Shown here in pieces: positions 19,127 to 29,090 of a DNA stretch of 64,000 nucleotides; the stretch's first letter is position 1, and each line of letters opens with the position of its first letter. This DNA comes from Niastella sp. OAS944. Lineage in GTDB: Bacteria; Bacteroidota; Bacteroidia; Chitinophagales; Chitinophagaceae. The notes under the pieces were generated by a model that saw only the letters and a program-made list of their open reading frames with translations, was not told the DNA's origin and ran no database searches. The stretch covers positions 186,936 through 250,935 of the forward strand of contig JANUBW010000006.1 of the NCBI GenBank assembly GCA_024809215.1, read 5' to 3'. The translations under genes were made by a program, and so were the position numbers.

Positions 19127-20566
19127 TTACCCGGGTATCTCTATCTTCAGGGTACATCCTTTACCCGGCGCACTGATTATTTCCATTTTCCCGTTCTGCA
19201 TTTCAACCCGGCTTATGATGTTGTTCAGTCCAATGCCGCGGTTCTTTTTACGGGTATCGAACCCAACACCATTGTCTTTAATGTTCAGGTGCAGCCAGTT
19301 TCGCATGGTTTTTAACTCAATCAATGCTTCTGTTGCGCCGGAATGTTTCAGAATGTTATTCAACTGCTCCTGAACTATCCGGTACATAATGAGCTTTTTA
19401 TTATTCGACACATTCTCAATATGATGGTCATTTGCCTTTATTTTTATATTTAACTCGGGTGATACCGTTAAATTTTCTATCAATTCAATAAGGGCTTCTT
19501 TTAAACCTATATCGCCCAGTGAAGGTGGAACCAGTGTTTTGGAAAGTACGCGAATTTCGTTGATGGCTTTGGAAATATTCTCATAGCTTTTGCTAAGCAG
19601 CTCCTTACGATGGTCTTCTTCGTTCAGCGCCATATCAACACACAGTTTGGCGGTGGCCAGTATCTGGTTTATATTATCGTGTAGTTCACGGCCAATTTCG
19701 CGGCGTTCCTGTTCCTGTGTTTGTATGGTAACCTGGGTAATGAGCTTTTGGGTCTCAATTTGGTTGCGTACCAGTTCTTCCTGCATTTTCTTCCGCTCGG
19801 TAATATCCATCATGGCGCCTAGTATACGGTAGGGTTTGTCGTGTTCGGTCTTTAAAATATAACCCCTGTCATATACGATCTTGTATATGCCGTTGGCCGA
19901 TTTATAGCGGTATTCTTCCTGCCAGTGATCGCGGCCTTCTTTCATGCATTCATCAATGGTTTGTAAAATACGCTCCCGGTCGTCGGGGTGAATATTTTGA
20001 TGGTGCCATTCAATAGTGTTCTCAACATGTCGCTGATCGAACCCAAAGACGGAGTTGATGCCTTCGTTCCAAAGAACGTCATTTGTTCGCAGGTCCCAGT
20101 CCCATATAGTGTCGCTGGTAGCTTTAATAAGGGTGTTGTACCGTTCAAAGTTCTCCACCACTTTTTGTAGTATCTTTTTACGCTCAATGCTGTATTGAAT
20201 TGATTTGGCCAGCACCTTCTCATCAAATTCTCCTTTTACCAGATAATCCTGGGCGCCCAGCGAAATGGTATTGAGCGCCACCTGGCGGTCGGCCAGGCCA
20301 GATAATACAATAATAGAAATGTGCCGGGCTTCCTCGTTCAACCGTACAAATGAGTTAATGCCATCACTATCAGGCAGGCTCAGGTCAAGAAAAATGAGAT
20401 CGGCTGGGTGTTCGTGTAGTAAATGTAAGGCTTCGCCGAGACGTTCGGCGCGTATGATATTCTGCGTTGGAAGCTTACTTAGTTTAAGATATTCACAGAA
20501 AAGAACAAAATCACTTTCGTTATCTTCCACTACCAATATGCTTAAAGGATGGTTAGTTGCAAGCAT
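19127..20566 (-). CDS. Receiver-PAS-histidine kinase (HisKA_3 type)
   Basis: 479 residues. An N-terminal receiver domain (residues about 8-130) has phospho-acceptor Asp61 in LIFLDLSLPDSDG. A PAS/PAC segment follows (about 140-265, ending DITERKKMQEEL). Then comes a HisKA_3 dimerisation region with ERREIGRELHDNINQIL, the NarX/DesK-type phospho-His motif, and an ATPase domain (EQLNNILKHSGA, DNGVGFD, GIGLNNI). The receiver at the N-terminus suggests it is switched by another kinase and then passes phosphate on. It is convergent with the single-domain regulator and in the same cluster as the ethylene-receptor-like kinase. Confidence 0.88.
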   Translation of the reverse strand: MLATNHPLSILVVEDNESDFVLFCEYLKLSKLPTQNIIRAERLGEALHLLHEHPADLIFLDLSLPDSDGINSFVRLNEEARHISIIVLSGLADRQVALNTISLGAQDYLVKGEFDEKVLAKSIQYSIERKKILQKVVENFERYNTLIKATSDTIWDWDLRTNDVLWNEGINSVFGFDQRHVENTIEWHHQNIHPDDRERILQTIDECMKEGRDHWQEEYRYKSANGIYKIVYDRGYILKTEHDKPYRILGAMMDITERKKMQEELVRNQIETQKLITQVTIQTQEQERREIGRELHDNINQILATAKLCVDMALNEEDHRKELLSKSYENISKAINEIRVLSKTLVPPSLGDIGLKEALIELIENLTVSPELNIKIKANDHHIENVSNNKKLIMYRIVQEQLNNILKHSGATEALIELKTMRNWLHLNIKDNGVGFDTRKKNRGIGLNNIISRVEMQNGKMEIISAPGKGCTLKIEIPG

Positions 20567-20814
20567 AGCAAGTTTTTGAGCGTATATGATTAATATACTA
20601 CCCCAGAGCTGTTAACCATGTTTACCCGTTAGTGAATTTATATCAATTAGCCAGTTTTGCCAATTAAATTAATACCATTCACCGTGCTACTTGTAACCGG
20701 GTGTAATCTACTTTATTTATGCAAACATTTTCGCATAATCGGTCACAATATATACAGAGAATTACTTATTAGATGTAAAAAATCAATAATTCGTGTGTGT
20801 CTTTTTTACGCGGA

Positions 20815-22068
20815 CTATAACTTCCAGTCAATGATATTATTTACCCATTCCTGTTTGTAAGGAGCTACAACCTTTATGTAATTATCGGTATAACCTTCCA
20901 TCATGCCATTCTTTTCGTTTTCTTCAAACAATACTTTGCGGGTTTCGCCGGCAAATTGCTGGTTGAAGTACTGTTGCTTCATGTAAGAGAGGTTACGCAA
21001 GGTCTTATTTCGTTCATGCCTTACATGTACAGGCACCACCGGGCCCAGTGTAAGTGCGTGGGTATTATCGCGTTCGGAGTATGTAAATACGTGCAGGTAG
21101 GTAACATCCAGTTCGTGCAAAAAGTCGAATGTTTCCTGAAAATCTTCATTTGTTTCGCCGGGGAAACCAACTATAACATCTACCCCAATGGCGGCATGTG
21201 GCATCAGCGTTTTTATAAGTTTTACCCGCTCGGCGTATAACTCGCGACGGTAGCGCCTTCTCATTAAACCTAAAATACGGTTGCTGCCGCTTTGCAGGGG
21301 AATATGAAAATGCGGCATAAAGGTATTGCTGTTGGCTACCAGCTCAATAATGCTATTGGTGAGCAAATTGGGTTCAATGGAAGAAATGCGGTAGCGCTGA
21401 ATGCCTTCGAGTTTGTTAAGAGTGCTGGCAAGTTCATAAAAGTTTTCTTTACCTTCCCCAAAATCGCCCAGGTTTACCCCGGTAAGCACTATTTCTTTTA
21501 CGCCATTGGCGGCCAGCTTATTTACGTTTGCCACAACACCTTCAATTAAATCGCTGCGGCTTTTGCCCCGCGCCATGGGAATGGTGCAGAAAGAACAATT
21601 GTAATCGCAGCCGTCCTGCACTTTCAAGAAGGTACGTGTACGGTCGTTTATTGAGAATGAAGAATGGAAACCGCTTACTTCTTCAATATCGCAACTGCAT
21701 ATTTTGGTGGCGTCGCCTTTGGTCAATTCTTTCAAATGATGGGCTATGTTGAACTTTTCTGCGGCGCCCAACACCATATCTACTCCAGGAATGGAGGCAA
21801 TTTCTTTCGGTTTTAGCTGGGCATAACAGCCGGTGATCACCACCAGGCTTTCCGGTGCTTTGCGTTGAATACGCCGTACCAGTTGCCGGCATTCCTTATC
21901 GGCATTATCGGTTACCGAGCAGGTGTTAATAACGTACACATCTGCATGATCTTCAAAGGCTGTCTTCTCAAATCCCTCATTTTCAAGCATACGCGAAAGA
22001 GTAGAGGTTTCTGAAAAGTTCAGCTTACAACCTAATGTATGAAATGCCACTGTTTTTTTTGAGCCCAT
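20815..22068 (-). CDS. mtaB: tRNA (N6-threonylcarbamoyladenosine(37)-C2)-methylthiotransferase
   Basis: 417 residues with the methylthiotransferase layout. The N-terminal UPF0004 domain has three cluster cysteines (LGCKLN, INTCSVT, ITGCYAQ). The radical-SAM core has CDYNCSFCTIP (CxxxCxxC), and a TRAM-like C-terminal region is short. MtaB adds a methylthio group to t6A37 in tRNAs reading ANN codons. Length and motifs fit MtaB better than MiaB or RimO (LGCKLN and the VQDGCDYNCSFC context). It stands alone, with a 248-bp gap before the next leftward gene. Confidence 0.9.
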   Translation of the reverse strand: MGSKKTVAFHTLGCKLNFSETSTLSRMLENEGFEKTAFEDHADVYVINTCSVTDNADKECRQLVRRIQRKAPESLVVITGCYAQLKPKEIASIPGVDMVLGAAEKFNIAHHLKELTKGDATKICSCDIEEVSGFHSSFSINDRTRTFLKVQDGCDYNCSFCTIPMARGKSRSDLIEGVVANVNKLAANGVKEIVLTGVNLGDFGEGKENFYELASTLNKLEGIQRYRISSIEPNLLTNSIIELVANSNTFMPHFHIPLQSGSNRILGLMRRRYRRELYAERVKLIKTLMPHAAIGVDVIVGFPGETNEDFQETFDFLHELDVTYLHVFTYSERDNTHALTLGPVVPVHVRHERNKTLRNLSYMKQQYFNQQFAGETRKVLFEENEKNGMMEGYTDNYIKVVAPYKQEWVNNIIDWKL

Positions 22069-22140
22069 AGAGGCCGCAAAGATAAATAATTAATATGCTA
22101 ATGTGCCAATATACAAATGTGCTAATTTGCTTCCTTGATT

Positions 22141-22599
22141 ATGAAGCAACTAATATCCCGCATCCTCATTTTCAGCCTGGTAGTGCTGGTTTCCTGTATG
22201 GAAAATACAGGTGGCCAGGAGGGCCGGCAGCAGCAAAAGAGCAATAAAAAGAACCATTACAATCCGCCGCCTCCGCCCAGTACAGCCCCCGATAATGGAA
22301 GCGCTGCCAGTGATGAGGTCATCGACCGCCACCCGGGTAAGCTTATTTATACCAAACATGCCCGTTGCCGAATGGATTGCCGCCATATTGATGAGTCTGA
22401 GGTAGAGGAAATTCTGGCCAACGGCCGTATTAATTACCGCAAAAGCGAGCCCGCCGGCCGCCCCGATCCTAAATATGCCCTGGAGGGAAATACCCGCGAC
22501 GGGCAGCAGGTGCGCATCATTTTTGCCCCGGCCAAAAGGGGAATGGTGGTGATAACTGTAATTGACCTTGGTAACGAGTGGAGCTGTAATTGTAAGTAA
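22141..22599 (+). CDS. DUF4258-domain lipoprotein
   Basis: 152 residues from ATG 22141 (MKQLISRILIFSLVVLVSCMEN), a lipoprotein signal with lipobox VVSC-like. A low-complexity linker rich in Gln, Lys and Pro follows. The C-terminal half reads LIYTKHARCRMDCRHIDESE then ILANGRINYRKSEPAG and VRIIFAPAKRGMVVITVIDL, the layout of DUF4258, a small fold related to toxin-like RelE/BECR proteins but of unproven role. It is unusual to see it exported. No partner gene is adjacent. Confidence 0.75.
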   Translation: MKQLISRILIFSLVVLVSCMENTGGQEGRQQQKSNKKNHYNPPPPPSTAPDNGSAASDEVIDRHPGKLIYTKHARCRMDCRHIDESEVEEILANGRINYRKSEPAGRPDPKYALEGNTRDGQQVRIIFAPAKRGMVVITVIDLGNEWSCNCK

Positions 22600-22603
22600 G
22601 AAG

Positions 22604-22631
22604 TTACAGGTTACAGGTTACAGGTTACAGG
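22604..22631. repeat. Four tandem copies of TTACAGG
   Basis: TTACAGG is repeated four times without interruption. The same gap (22600-22903, no gene) also holds two direct copies of CGGAGTGTCCGATAAT at 22686-22701 and 22705-22720 and several GGAAACCGG/GGTAAC words. Confidence 0.85.
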
Positions 22632-22903
22632 GAATACAAAATACAGGTGCCGGTTTCCAGTTTGCCGGTTGCCGGGCTAAAATTTCGGAGTGTCCGATAA
22701 TTGGCGGAGTGTCCGATAATCAGGCCCTGGTAACAGGAAACCGGAAACCGGTAACGGCACCTTGAATCCTGCAACTTGCAACCTGAAGCCCTAGTTAAAT
22801 TGATCTGGCTCAATACTTTTTCAAATAATGGCCCGGTTTCTACATATTCCTTATGGAAGTAGTATTTTTCTCCATTATTTCCGTACACCATTGATACACA
22901 CCC

Positions 22904-23650
22904 ATGAGATTCCTCCGACTGGTCTATTCTTTTTACGCATTGATCACCTTTATTTTGTTTATGCTGGTGGTGATACCGCCCGTTATTATTGCCTCATTTT
23001 TCGGCAAAGTGCGGGGTGGTAATGTTATTTACCGTTTGTGCGCTTACTGGGCCGATGTATGGTTCTTTGTCATTGGCATCGGGCACCGCAATATTTATGA
23101 GTACCCGCATGATAAAAACAAGCAATATATTTTCGTTGCCAATCATATTTCTTACCTCGATGCGCCGGTGATCGTAAAAACCCTTCACCAGCGGGTACGC
23201 GCCCTGGGCAAAGCCGAAGTGTCGAAAGTTCCCTTATTTGGTTTTATTTACCGCAATGCGGTGGTAACGGTCGATCGCAGCAGTTCGGCACACCGGGCCA
23301 ATAGTGTACGTATATTGAAGTCGGTCATCCGCAAGGGTATTTCTATTTTTATTTTTCCTGAGGGCACTTTTAACGAAACGGGCAAACCCATGAAAGAAAT
23401 GTACGATGGCGCCTTTCGCATAGCTATTGAAACGCAAACGCCCATAAAGCCTATTTTGTTTTTAGATACCTGGCACCGCATGCATTACAGCACGGCCTTT
23501 AGCATAAATCCCGGCCGTAACCGCTCGGTGTTTTTGAAAGAAATACCGGTTGAAGGCTTAACCAACAAAGATGTTGAGATGCTGAAGCAAAAAGTGCATC
23601 AGTATATGGAGCAGAAACTTAGAGAGTATAAAGCGGGTTGGATACAATAG
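22904..23650 (+). CDS. 1-acyl-glycerol-3-phosphate acyltransferase family (PlsC-like)
   Basis: 248 residues. An N-terminal membrane segment (YSFYALITFILFMLVVIPPV) is followed by the acyltransferase motifs NHISYLD (HxxxxD, catalytic His/Asp), FGFIYRNAVVTVDR and FPEGTFNETG. These enzymes acylate lysophosphatidic acid in phospholipid synthesis at the inner membrane. The Bacteroidota genome usually has several paralogues, so the exact substrate is not certain. The ATG at 22904 is directly before the membrane segment and fits. Confidence 0.85.
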   Translation: MRFLRLVYSFYALITFILFMLVVIPPVIIASFFGKVRGGNVIYRLCAYWADVWFFVIGIGHRNIYEYPHDKNKQYIFVANHISYLDAPVIVKTLHQRVRALGKAEVSKVPLFGFIYRNAVVTVDRSSSAHRANSVRILKSVIRKGISIFIFPEGTFNETGKPMKEMYDGAFRIAIETQTPIKPILFLDTWHRMHYSTAFSINPGRNRSVFLKEIPVEGLTNKDVEMLKQKVHQYMEQKLREYKAGWIQ

Positions 23651-23871
23651 TTCATTGTTCACAGTTCATAGTTCACAGTTTTCAGTTCGCTGTTTTTCGG
23701 CTTCGCTGTGCTACGCCTTTAGGATCGATCTTTTTTCCCTAACTTAAGAACTGAACAACTGAATAACTTGTATTTCCTTTATCAACTATATCACCTTTCT
23801 CACCTTTTCAACTTCCTCGTCAACTTGTTAACTCGTTAACTCGTCAACTAATCCGTATCTTGAGCACCGAA
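23651..23871. repeat. Intergenic word-like repeats
   Basis: Repeated words TTCACAGTTCATAGTTCACAG (about 23655-23685) and AACTTGTTAACTCGTTAACTCGTCAAC (about 23822-23848). No gene is visible. Confidence 0.6.
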
Positions 23872-26337
23872 ATGAGCAGTCCCGTTTTGTTTGCAGAAGT
23901 CATTATTCCTTTGGCGTTGCCAAAAAACTATACCTGGTCGGTGCCCGAATCGTTACGTGAACAGGTAAAGACAGGCGTTCGTGTAGAGGTGGTATTAGGT
24001 AAGAACAAGAGATACGCCGGTATAGTAAAACGTCTTCATATCGAAAAGCCCGAAGCTTTTGAGGCAAAAGATATCCTCAACATCCTCGATGCAGAGCCCG
24101 TTCTTTTTGAACAACAATTGAAATTATGGGAGTGGATCGCCCGCTACTACATGTGTAGCGAAGGCGAGGTGATGGCGGCTGCGCTGCCTGCCCATTTTAA
24201 ATTGAGTAGCGAAACCGTTTTGGTATATAATGAAGAATTTGGCGAAGACTTTTCAACCCTCGACCACGACGAATACCTGGTAGGGGAGGCCCTGCTCATT
24301 AAAAAAGAACTTAAGATCGGCGAAGTGCAGCAGTTGCTCGATTCGCACCGGGTATACCCGGTAATAAAACGGCTTATTGAAAAAAAGGTATGTTTTGTTT
24401 GGGAAGCCCTTAAAGAAACCTGGTCGCCCAAAAAAGAGACCTTTGTACTGCTGAACCAAAAATACGATAATGAAGAAGAGCTGGCCGCGTTGCTGAATGA
24501 AGATAAAAAACTGCAGCGTGCCGAAAAACAAATGGAGCTGTTGCTCGCCTATTTGCACCTGATGAAGACCATGGGCGAGGTAACAAAAAGCGAACTGCTG
24601 AAAAAAAGCGGCGCTTCCGATGCCCAGGTAAAAGGACTGGTTGATAAAAACATTCTGTGGCTTGAAAAACGGCAGGTAGACAGGCTACAATATCTTCCCC
24701 GTAGCATTCAAATTGATTTTGACCTAACGCCTGCGCAGCAGCGGGCCTACGAATCTATAAGCGAACAACTGGTAAGTAAACCGGTTTGTTTGTTGCATGG
24801 CGTTACCGCCAGTGGTAAAACGCAGGTATACGTAAAGGTCATTGAAAAATACATTCGGCAGGGCAAACAGGTATTGTACCTGTTACCCGAAATTGCGCTT
24901 ACCTCGCAGGTAATTCGCCGGCTGCAAAAGCATTTTGGCGGATATATAGGTATTTATCATAGTAAGTTCAACCAAAATGAACGGGTTGAGATCTGGAATA
25001 AAGTAAAAACGGGTGAATTGAAAGTAGTTTTGGGCGCCCGTTCGTCTATCTTCTTACCCTTTACCGATCTTGGACTGATAGTAGTAGATGAAGAGCACGA
25101 TACCTCCTACAAACAGCAGGACCCGGCGCCGCGGTACAACGCCCGCGATGGCGCTATTTATTACGCCTCTTTATTCAATGCAAATGTATTGCTGGGCAGT
25201 GCTACGCCCTCGGTTGAAAGTTACTTTAATGCACAATCGCAAAAGTACGGACTGGCCATATTGGGTGAACGTTTTGGTGGCGTGCAATTACCGGCTATAG
25301 ATATTGTTGATACCAAGCGCTTGTTTGGGGCCGATAAGAACAAGATCATAATTACACCGGCCCTGAAAGCGGCTATAGACCAATCGATGTTACAGAATAA
25401 ACAGGTAATACTTTTTCAGAACCGCCGCGGGTATTCGCCCTACCAGGTTTGTGAAACCTGTGGCTGGATACCCCATTGCAAGTATTGCGATGTAACACTA
25501 ACCTTTCACAAGAACACGCACAAGCTGCATTGCCATTATTGCGGTACGGTATATCCGCCGGTGCATGCATGCCAGGCTTGTGGCAGCGATAAATTTGCCC
25601 AAAGGAATTTTGGTACCGAACGAATAGAGGAGCAGCTGGAAGAAATGTTCCCGCAAGCGCGTATTGCCCGTATGGATATAGATAGTGTTCGGGGCAAAAC
25701 TGCGCACGATAGTCTGATACAACAATTTGAACAAAGCCGGTTAGATATTCTGGTAGGCACCCAAATGGTAGTTAAGGGGCTCGATTTTGAGAACGTGAAC
25801 CTGGTAGGCATTCTCGATGCCGACAGCCTGTTGAGTTTTGCCGATTTCAGGGTAAATGAACGTGCTTTTCAATTAATGGAACAGGTGAGTGGCCGGGCAG
25901 GAAGAAAAGATAAACAAGGCCGGGTTTACATACAGGTATCGAACACCCAGCACCCCGTTTTGTATTTTGTACAACAGCACGACTACGGTTTGTTTTATAA
26001 ACAGGAAATAGAAGGCCGCAAAATGTTCTTCTATCCGCCATTCTCGCGTCTTATACAACTCACCTTTAAACACAAGGCAAAAGATGTGGCCGAAGCGGCT
26101 GCGCAAATGATGAGTTTTGCCATGAATGCCGAATATGGCAAATACCTGGTAGGGCCTGCAGAACCGGTGGTAAACCGCATTAGGAACCAGTATCTGATGG
26201 AACTACTGGTAAAGCTGCCAAAGGATGGCGAGCTAATAACACGGTGCAAACGGTTTATACAGGAACAGGTAGCTATACTGCATAATGATAAACGCTTTAG
26301 GAATGTGGTGGTTATAGCAGATGTTGATGCGATGTAA
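23872..26337 (+). CDS. priA: Primosomal protein N' (replication restart helicase PriA)
   Basis: 821 residues from ATG 23872; a TTG four codons earlier is less likely. The N-terminal 3'-DNA-binding region (VLFAEVIIPLALPKNYTWSV) is followed by the helicase domain with Walker A GVTASGKT and box DEEHD. The zinc-binding segment is CETCGWIPHCKYCDVTLTFH then CHYCGTVYPP and CQACGS, and motifs V/VI include GTQMVVKGLDFENV and QVSGRAGRKD. PriA reloads the replisome at stalled forks. It is a single-copy core gene and all key residues appear intact. Confidence 0.97.
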   Translation: MSSPVLFAEVIIPLALPKNYTWSVPESLREQVKTGVRVEVVLGKNKRYAGIVKRLHIEKPEAFEAKDILNILDAEPVLFEQQLKLWEWIARYYMCSEGEVMAAALPAHFKLSSETVLVYNEEFGEDFSTLDHDEYLVGEALLIKKELKIGEVQQLLDSHRVYPVIKRLIEKKVCFVWEALKETWSPKKETFVLLNQKYDNEEELAALLNEDKKLQRAEKQMELLLAYLHLMKTMGEVTKSELLKKSGASDAQVKGLVDKNILWLEKRQVDRLQYLPRSIQIDFDLTPAQQRAYESISEQLVSKPVCLLHGVTASGKTQVYVKVIEKYIRQGKQVLYLLPEIALTSQVIRRLQKHFGGYIGIYHSKFNQNERVEIWNKVKTGELKVVLGARSSIFLPFTDLGLIVVDEEHDTSYKQQDPAPRYNARDGAIYYASLFNANVLLGSATPSVESYFNAQSQKYGLAILGERFGGVQLPAIDIVDTKRLFGADKNKIIITPALKAAIDQSMLQNKQVILFQNRRGYSPYQVCETCGWIPHCKYCDVTLTFHKNTHKLHCHYCGTVYPPVHACQACGSDKFAQRNFGTERIEEQLEEMFPQARIARMDIDSVRGKTAHDSLIQQFEQSRLDILVGTQMVVKGLDFENVNLVGILDADSLLSFADFRVNERAFQLMEQVSGRAGRKDKQGRVYIQVSNTQHPVLYFVQQHDYGLFYKQEIEGRKMFFYPPFSRLIQLTFKHKAKDVAEAAAQMMSFAMNAEYGKYLVGPAEPVVNRIRNQYLMELLVKLPKDGELITRCKRFIQEQVAILHNDKRFRNVVVIADVDAM

Positions 26338-26339
26338 AT

Positions 26340-26370
26340 GTCAATTTGCTAATTTGCTAATGTGCTAATG
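26340..26370. repeat. GCTAAT-word intergenic repeat
   Basis: TTTGCTAATTTGCTAATGTG words here recur at about 22092-22130 and 27310-27390, where an inverted copy (GCACATTAGC) also occurs. Confidence 0.6.
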
Positions 26371-26463
26371 AAATACAGATTCGCTATTGTTCTGCATTCT
26401 ATATAAAACAAATGCACCCCGTTTGGTGGGATGCATTTGCATATAAGGAGTAGGCGCAAAATG

Positions 26464-27183
26464 TTAAGACGGAATATTACCGCCGCCTCCACCATCAGAT
26501 GGCGGATTCTCGCCACCGGGACATACCAGAAACCCTTTGTCGGTATTTCCATTGTCGAAATTCTCGTTAATGGCCGATGCGGTTTCATTTACCTGTGCAG
26601 GGGTGAACCTGGAGCTGCAATCACCCAATACTTTTTCTCCGATAGCCAAAAACGCACGAACGGTATATCCTTTAAATACGCCGCTTCCAATGATCATGTT
26701 GCCTAATGCAACGCCCGATTGGCCAAAACCGGCATCGGTATCATCGAAACCAACAGAGAGTTTAAGCGCCACCAGTTGTCCAACCAATACATTTTTAACC
26801 GAAGCAGGGTCGGTTGCATTGGCAGTTAATGCCGTAGCTTTGCCACCGGTAGGCAACAGGTTGGTAATGGCCTGTGCCGATGTTAATTTAATGTAATAGC
26901 TGGAGGGTGCGCAACCCACCGTTAAGCCATCACCAAATGCTGAATTGAAATTAGCGTGTAAATAAACGCCCGGGTTATTACCGTTTGGACTGGCACCCCA
27001 ACCACCCTGGGTGTAGGTACGAAGCTGACCGCAGCCTGAACTTGCTATTCTTGCGTTTGCTGTGGTTGATGAATTTTCTAATGAAGATGGTTCTAATTTA
27101 CTGCCCGAGAGATCTTTTTGACAGGCAAAAAGGCATGCGGCTACCAAAACGGCTGCCGAAAATTGCAGGTACGTGCTTTTCAT
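26464..27183 (-). CDS. Putative secreted lipoprotein of a Bacteroidota family
   Basis: 239 residues with a lipoprotein signal (lipobox LFAC, then QKD). The mature part contains GCGQLRTYTQGGWGASPNGN, GVYLHANFNSAFGDGLTVGC and NVLVGQLVALKLSVGFDD, then INENFDNGNTDKGFLVCPGG and a Gly-rich tail. I have a sense that the TQGGWG type recurs in Bacteroidota surface proteins but cannot name a domain. Four cysteines may form disulphides. Flanked by intergenic GCTAAT-word repeats on both sides; function unknown. Confidence 0.7.
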   Translation of the reverse strand: MKSTYLQFSAAVLVAACLFACQKDLSGSKLEPSSLENSSTTANARIASSGCGQLRTYTQGGWGASPNGNNPGVYLHANFNSAFGDGLTVGCAPSSYYIKLTSAQAITNLLPTGGKATALTANATDPASVKNVLVGQLVALKLSVGFDDTDAGFGQSGVALGNMIIGSGVFKGYTVRAFLAIGEKVLGDCSSRFTPAQVNETASAINENFDNGNTDKGFLVCPGGENPPSDGGGGGNIPS

Positions 27184-27379
27184 AATTCTAATGTTTCAGA
27201 GGGTATGTGATTTATTGACAATGGTTAAAGTATAATTATTCTAAAATATTATACTTTCCGCCAATATAGGAGCAATTATTTGTATCTGCAATCGTATTAT
27301 TACTTAGGATAATGTGCTGATATGATAAGGTGCTAATGTGCTGGTGTTTAGAATAATAGCATATTAGCCCATTTGCACA

Positions 27380-28048
27380 TTAGCTAATTAGTTCTTGCAT
27401 TTCATCATATTCATACATATGTACGCCGGCCACTTCTTTATTGGCGGCGGCTACCATGGCTTTGGCCACATCGGACCCGCTAATGGGTTTGTATTTGCGC
27501 CAGCCACCCAGCAAAAGAAAAGAAAAGGCTTTCATAATACCTGTGCCTACTTTTTCGCCCAACCTGAATTCATCTCTTTTACCCATGAGAACAGAAGGTC
27601 TGAAGATGTGGATGCTTTCGAAGGGGAAGGCGGTAACATCCTCTTCAATACAGCCTTTTAATTGCAGATAAAAGTTGGCTGCAAGCGGGTTGGCGCCAAT
27701 GGCAGAAACTAAAAGAAATTGATTGAAACCATGCTGAACCCCTAACCGGGCAGTAATGATGGGAATATCATAATCGACCTTGCGGTATTCGGTCTTATTA
27801 CCTTTTACTTTTTTTCTTGTGGTACCAATGCTGCAAAAGATCACGTCACCGATGTCGATCTTGGCGGCAATATCTTTTTCATCATTAAAATTAACAACCT
27901 GTACTTCGGCTTTAGGATGATTAAGGGTAATTGGCTTTCGTACCAGTATTCTAACCTTGCTGAAATATTCATTTTCTAACAGTTCCTGTACAAGCTGCCG
28001 GCCAATTAATCCGGTTGCGCCCAGTACAACTGCGGTTTTTCGATGCAT
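27380..28048 (-). CDS. NAD(P)-binding oxidoreductase, atypical SDR (HTATIP2-like)
   Basis: 222 residues. The N-terminal Rossmann fold reads AVVLGATGLIGRQLVQELL (GxxGxxG nucleotide motif). VIFCSIGTTRKKV and FNQFLLVSAIGANPLA match the HTATIP2/YbjT-type atypical SDR group, and IFRPSVLMGKRDEFR is typical of its C-terminal part. The usual YxxxK pair is not obvious. The substrate is unknown. It is divergent from murB with only 22 bp between the start codons. Confidence 0.75.
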   Translation of the reverse strand: MHRKTAVVLGATGLIGRQLVQELLENEYFSKVRILVRKPITLNHPKAEVQVVNFNDEKDIAAKIDIGDVIFCSIGTTRKKVKGNKTEYRKVDYDIPIITARLGVQHGFNQFLLVSAIGANPLAANFYLQLKGCIEEDVTAFPFESIHIFRPSVLMGKRDEFRLGEKVGTGIMKAFSFLLLGGWRKYKPISGSDVAKAMVAAANKEVAGVHMYEYDEMQELIS

Positions 28049-28070
28049 AATTTGTTATTTTGCCCTGCTG

Positions 28071-29090
28071 ATGACGCAAATTCAACAAAATATTCCGCTC
28101 CGGCAATACAACACACTGGGTATTGACGCTATAGCAAAACTGTTTGCTACTTTTAATTCAATAGAAGAATTAAGAATATTGATCGAAAACAATCCCATTT
28201 CGGGAAAAGCACCGCTTATTTTAGGCGGTGGCAGCAATATGCTGTTTAAAGATCATGTGAACAGGCTTGTACTTAAAAATGAAGTTCCGGGTTTAACGGT
28301 TGTAAAAGAAGATACCGATCATGTTTATGTGAAAGCCGGCGCCGGGGAAAACTGGCATGGCTTTGTTCAGTATTGTTTACAACAGAACTGGGCGGGGGTA
28401 GAGAATCTATCGCTGATCCCTGGTTGCGTAGGGGCCAGTCCTATGCAAAATATAGGTGCATATGGCGTAGAAATAAAAGAGGTGTTTGAAGAGTTGGAAG
28501 CTTTTCACCTGGGTGATAAGGAAGTGCACAAGTTTAATGCGCAGGATTGTGCGTTTGGTTACCGGGAGAGCGTGTTCAAAGGGAAGTTCCGCAACCAGTA
28601 TGTTATAATGAATGTAACGTATAGGTTGAATAAAGTACCGAAATTCAATACCAGTTATGGTGCTATTGAGCAGGAACTGGAGCGAATGGGTGTGCAGCAG
28701 TTAAGCATACAGGCTATATCGCAAGCGGTGATCAATATACGGTCATCCAAATTGCCCGATCCGGCGAAGATTGGAAATGCCGGTAGTTTTTTCAAGAACC
28801 CTTCGGTTGCAGCCGATGTATATGCGCAATTAAAAACTGAATTCCCCCATATTGTAGGTTATAGCAATGCCGATGGCACCGTTAAATTAGCTGCAGGCTG
28901 GCTCATAGAGCAAAGCGGTTTAAAAGGTTGTCGCCGCGGTGATGCAGGTGTACACGAAAAGCAGGCGCTGGTATTGGTAAATTATGGCCACGCTACCGGT
29001 CAGGAAATTTATGACCTGAGCGAAGACGTAATGAAAACTGTGTACACCAAATTTGGTGTGCATTTGGAGCGGGAGGTGAATGTGGTGTAG
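28071..29090 (+). CDS. murB: UDP-N-acetylenolpyruvoylglucosamine reductase
   Basis: 339 residues from ATG 28071 (MTQIQQNIPLRQYNTLGIDA), the normal type I MurB length; the frame is open further upstream but that part overlaps the divergent gene. FAD-binding motifs include LGGGSNMLF and GIPGC-like LIPGCVGASPMQNIGAYGVE. The active-site region GNAGSFFKNPSV holds the catalytic Ser, and the C-terminus has AAGWLIEQSG. MurB reduces enolpyruvyl-UDP-GlcNAc to UDP-MurNAc in peptidoglycan synthesis. It is transcribed from a very short shared spacer with the SDR gene. Confidence 0.96.
   Translation: MTQIQQNIPLRQYNTLGIDAIAKLFATFNSIEELRILIENNPISGKAPLILGGGSNMLFKDHVNRLVLKNEVPGLTVVKEDTDHVYVKAGAGENWHGFVQYCLQQNWAGVENLSLIPGCVGASPMQNIGAYGVEIKEVFEELEAFHLGDKEVHKFNAQDCAFGYRESVFKGKFRNQYVIMNVTYRLNKVPKFNTSYGAIEQELERMGVQQLSIQAISQAVINIRSSKLPDPAKIGNAGSFFKNPSVAADVYAQLKTEFPHIVGYSNADGTVKLAAGWLIEQSGLKGCRRGDAGVHEKQALVLVNYGHATGQEIYDLSEDVMKTVYTKFGVHLEREVNVV

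Noticed and set aside
27957-28070. Upstream extension of murB by 38 codons
   Set aside because: It overlaps the divergent SDR gene in antisense and is not part of the MurB family.
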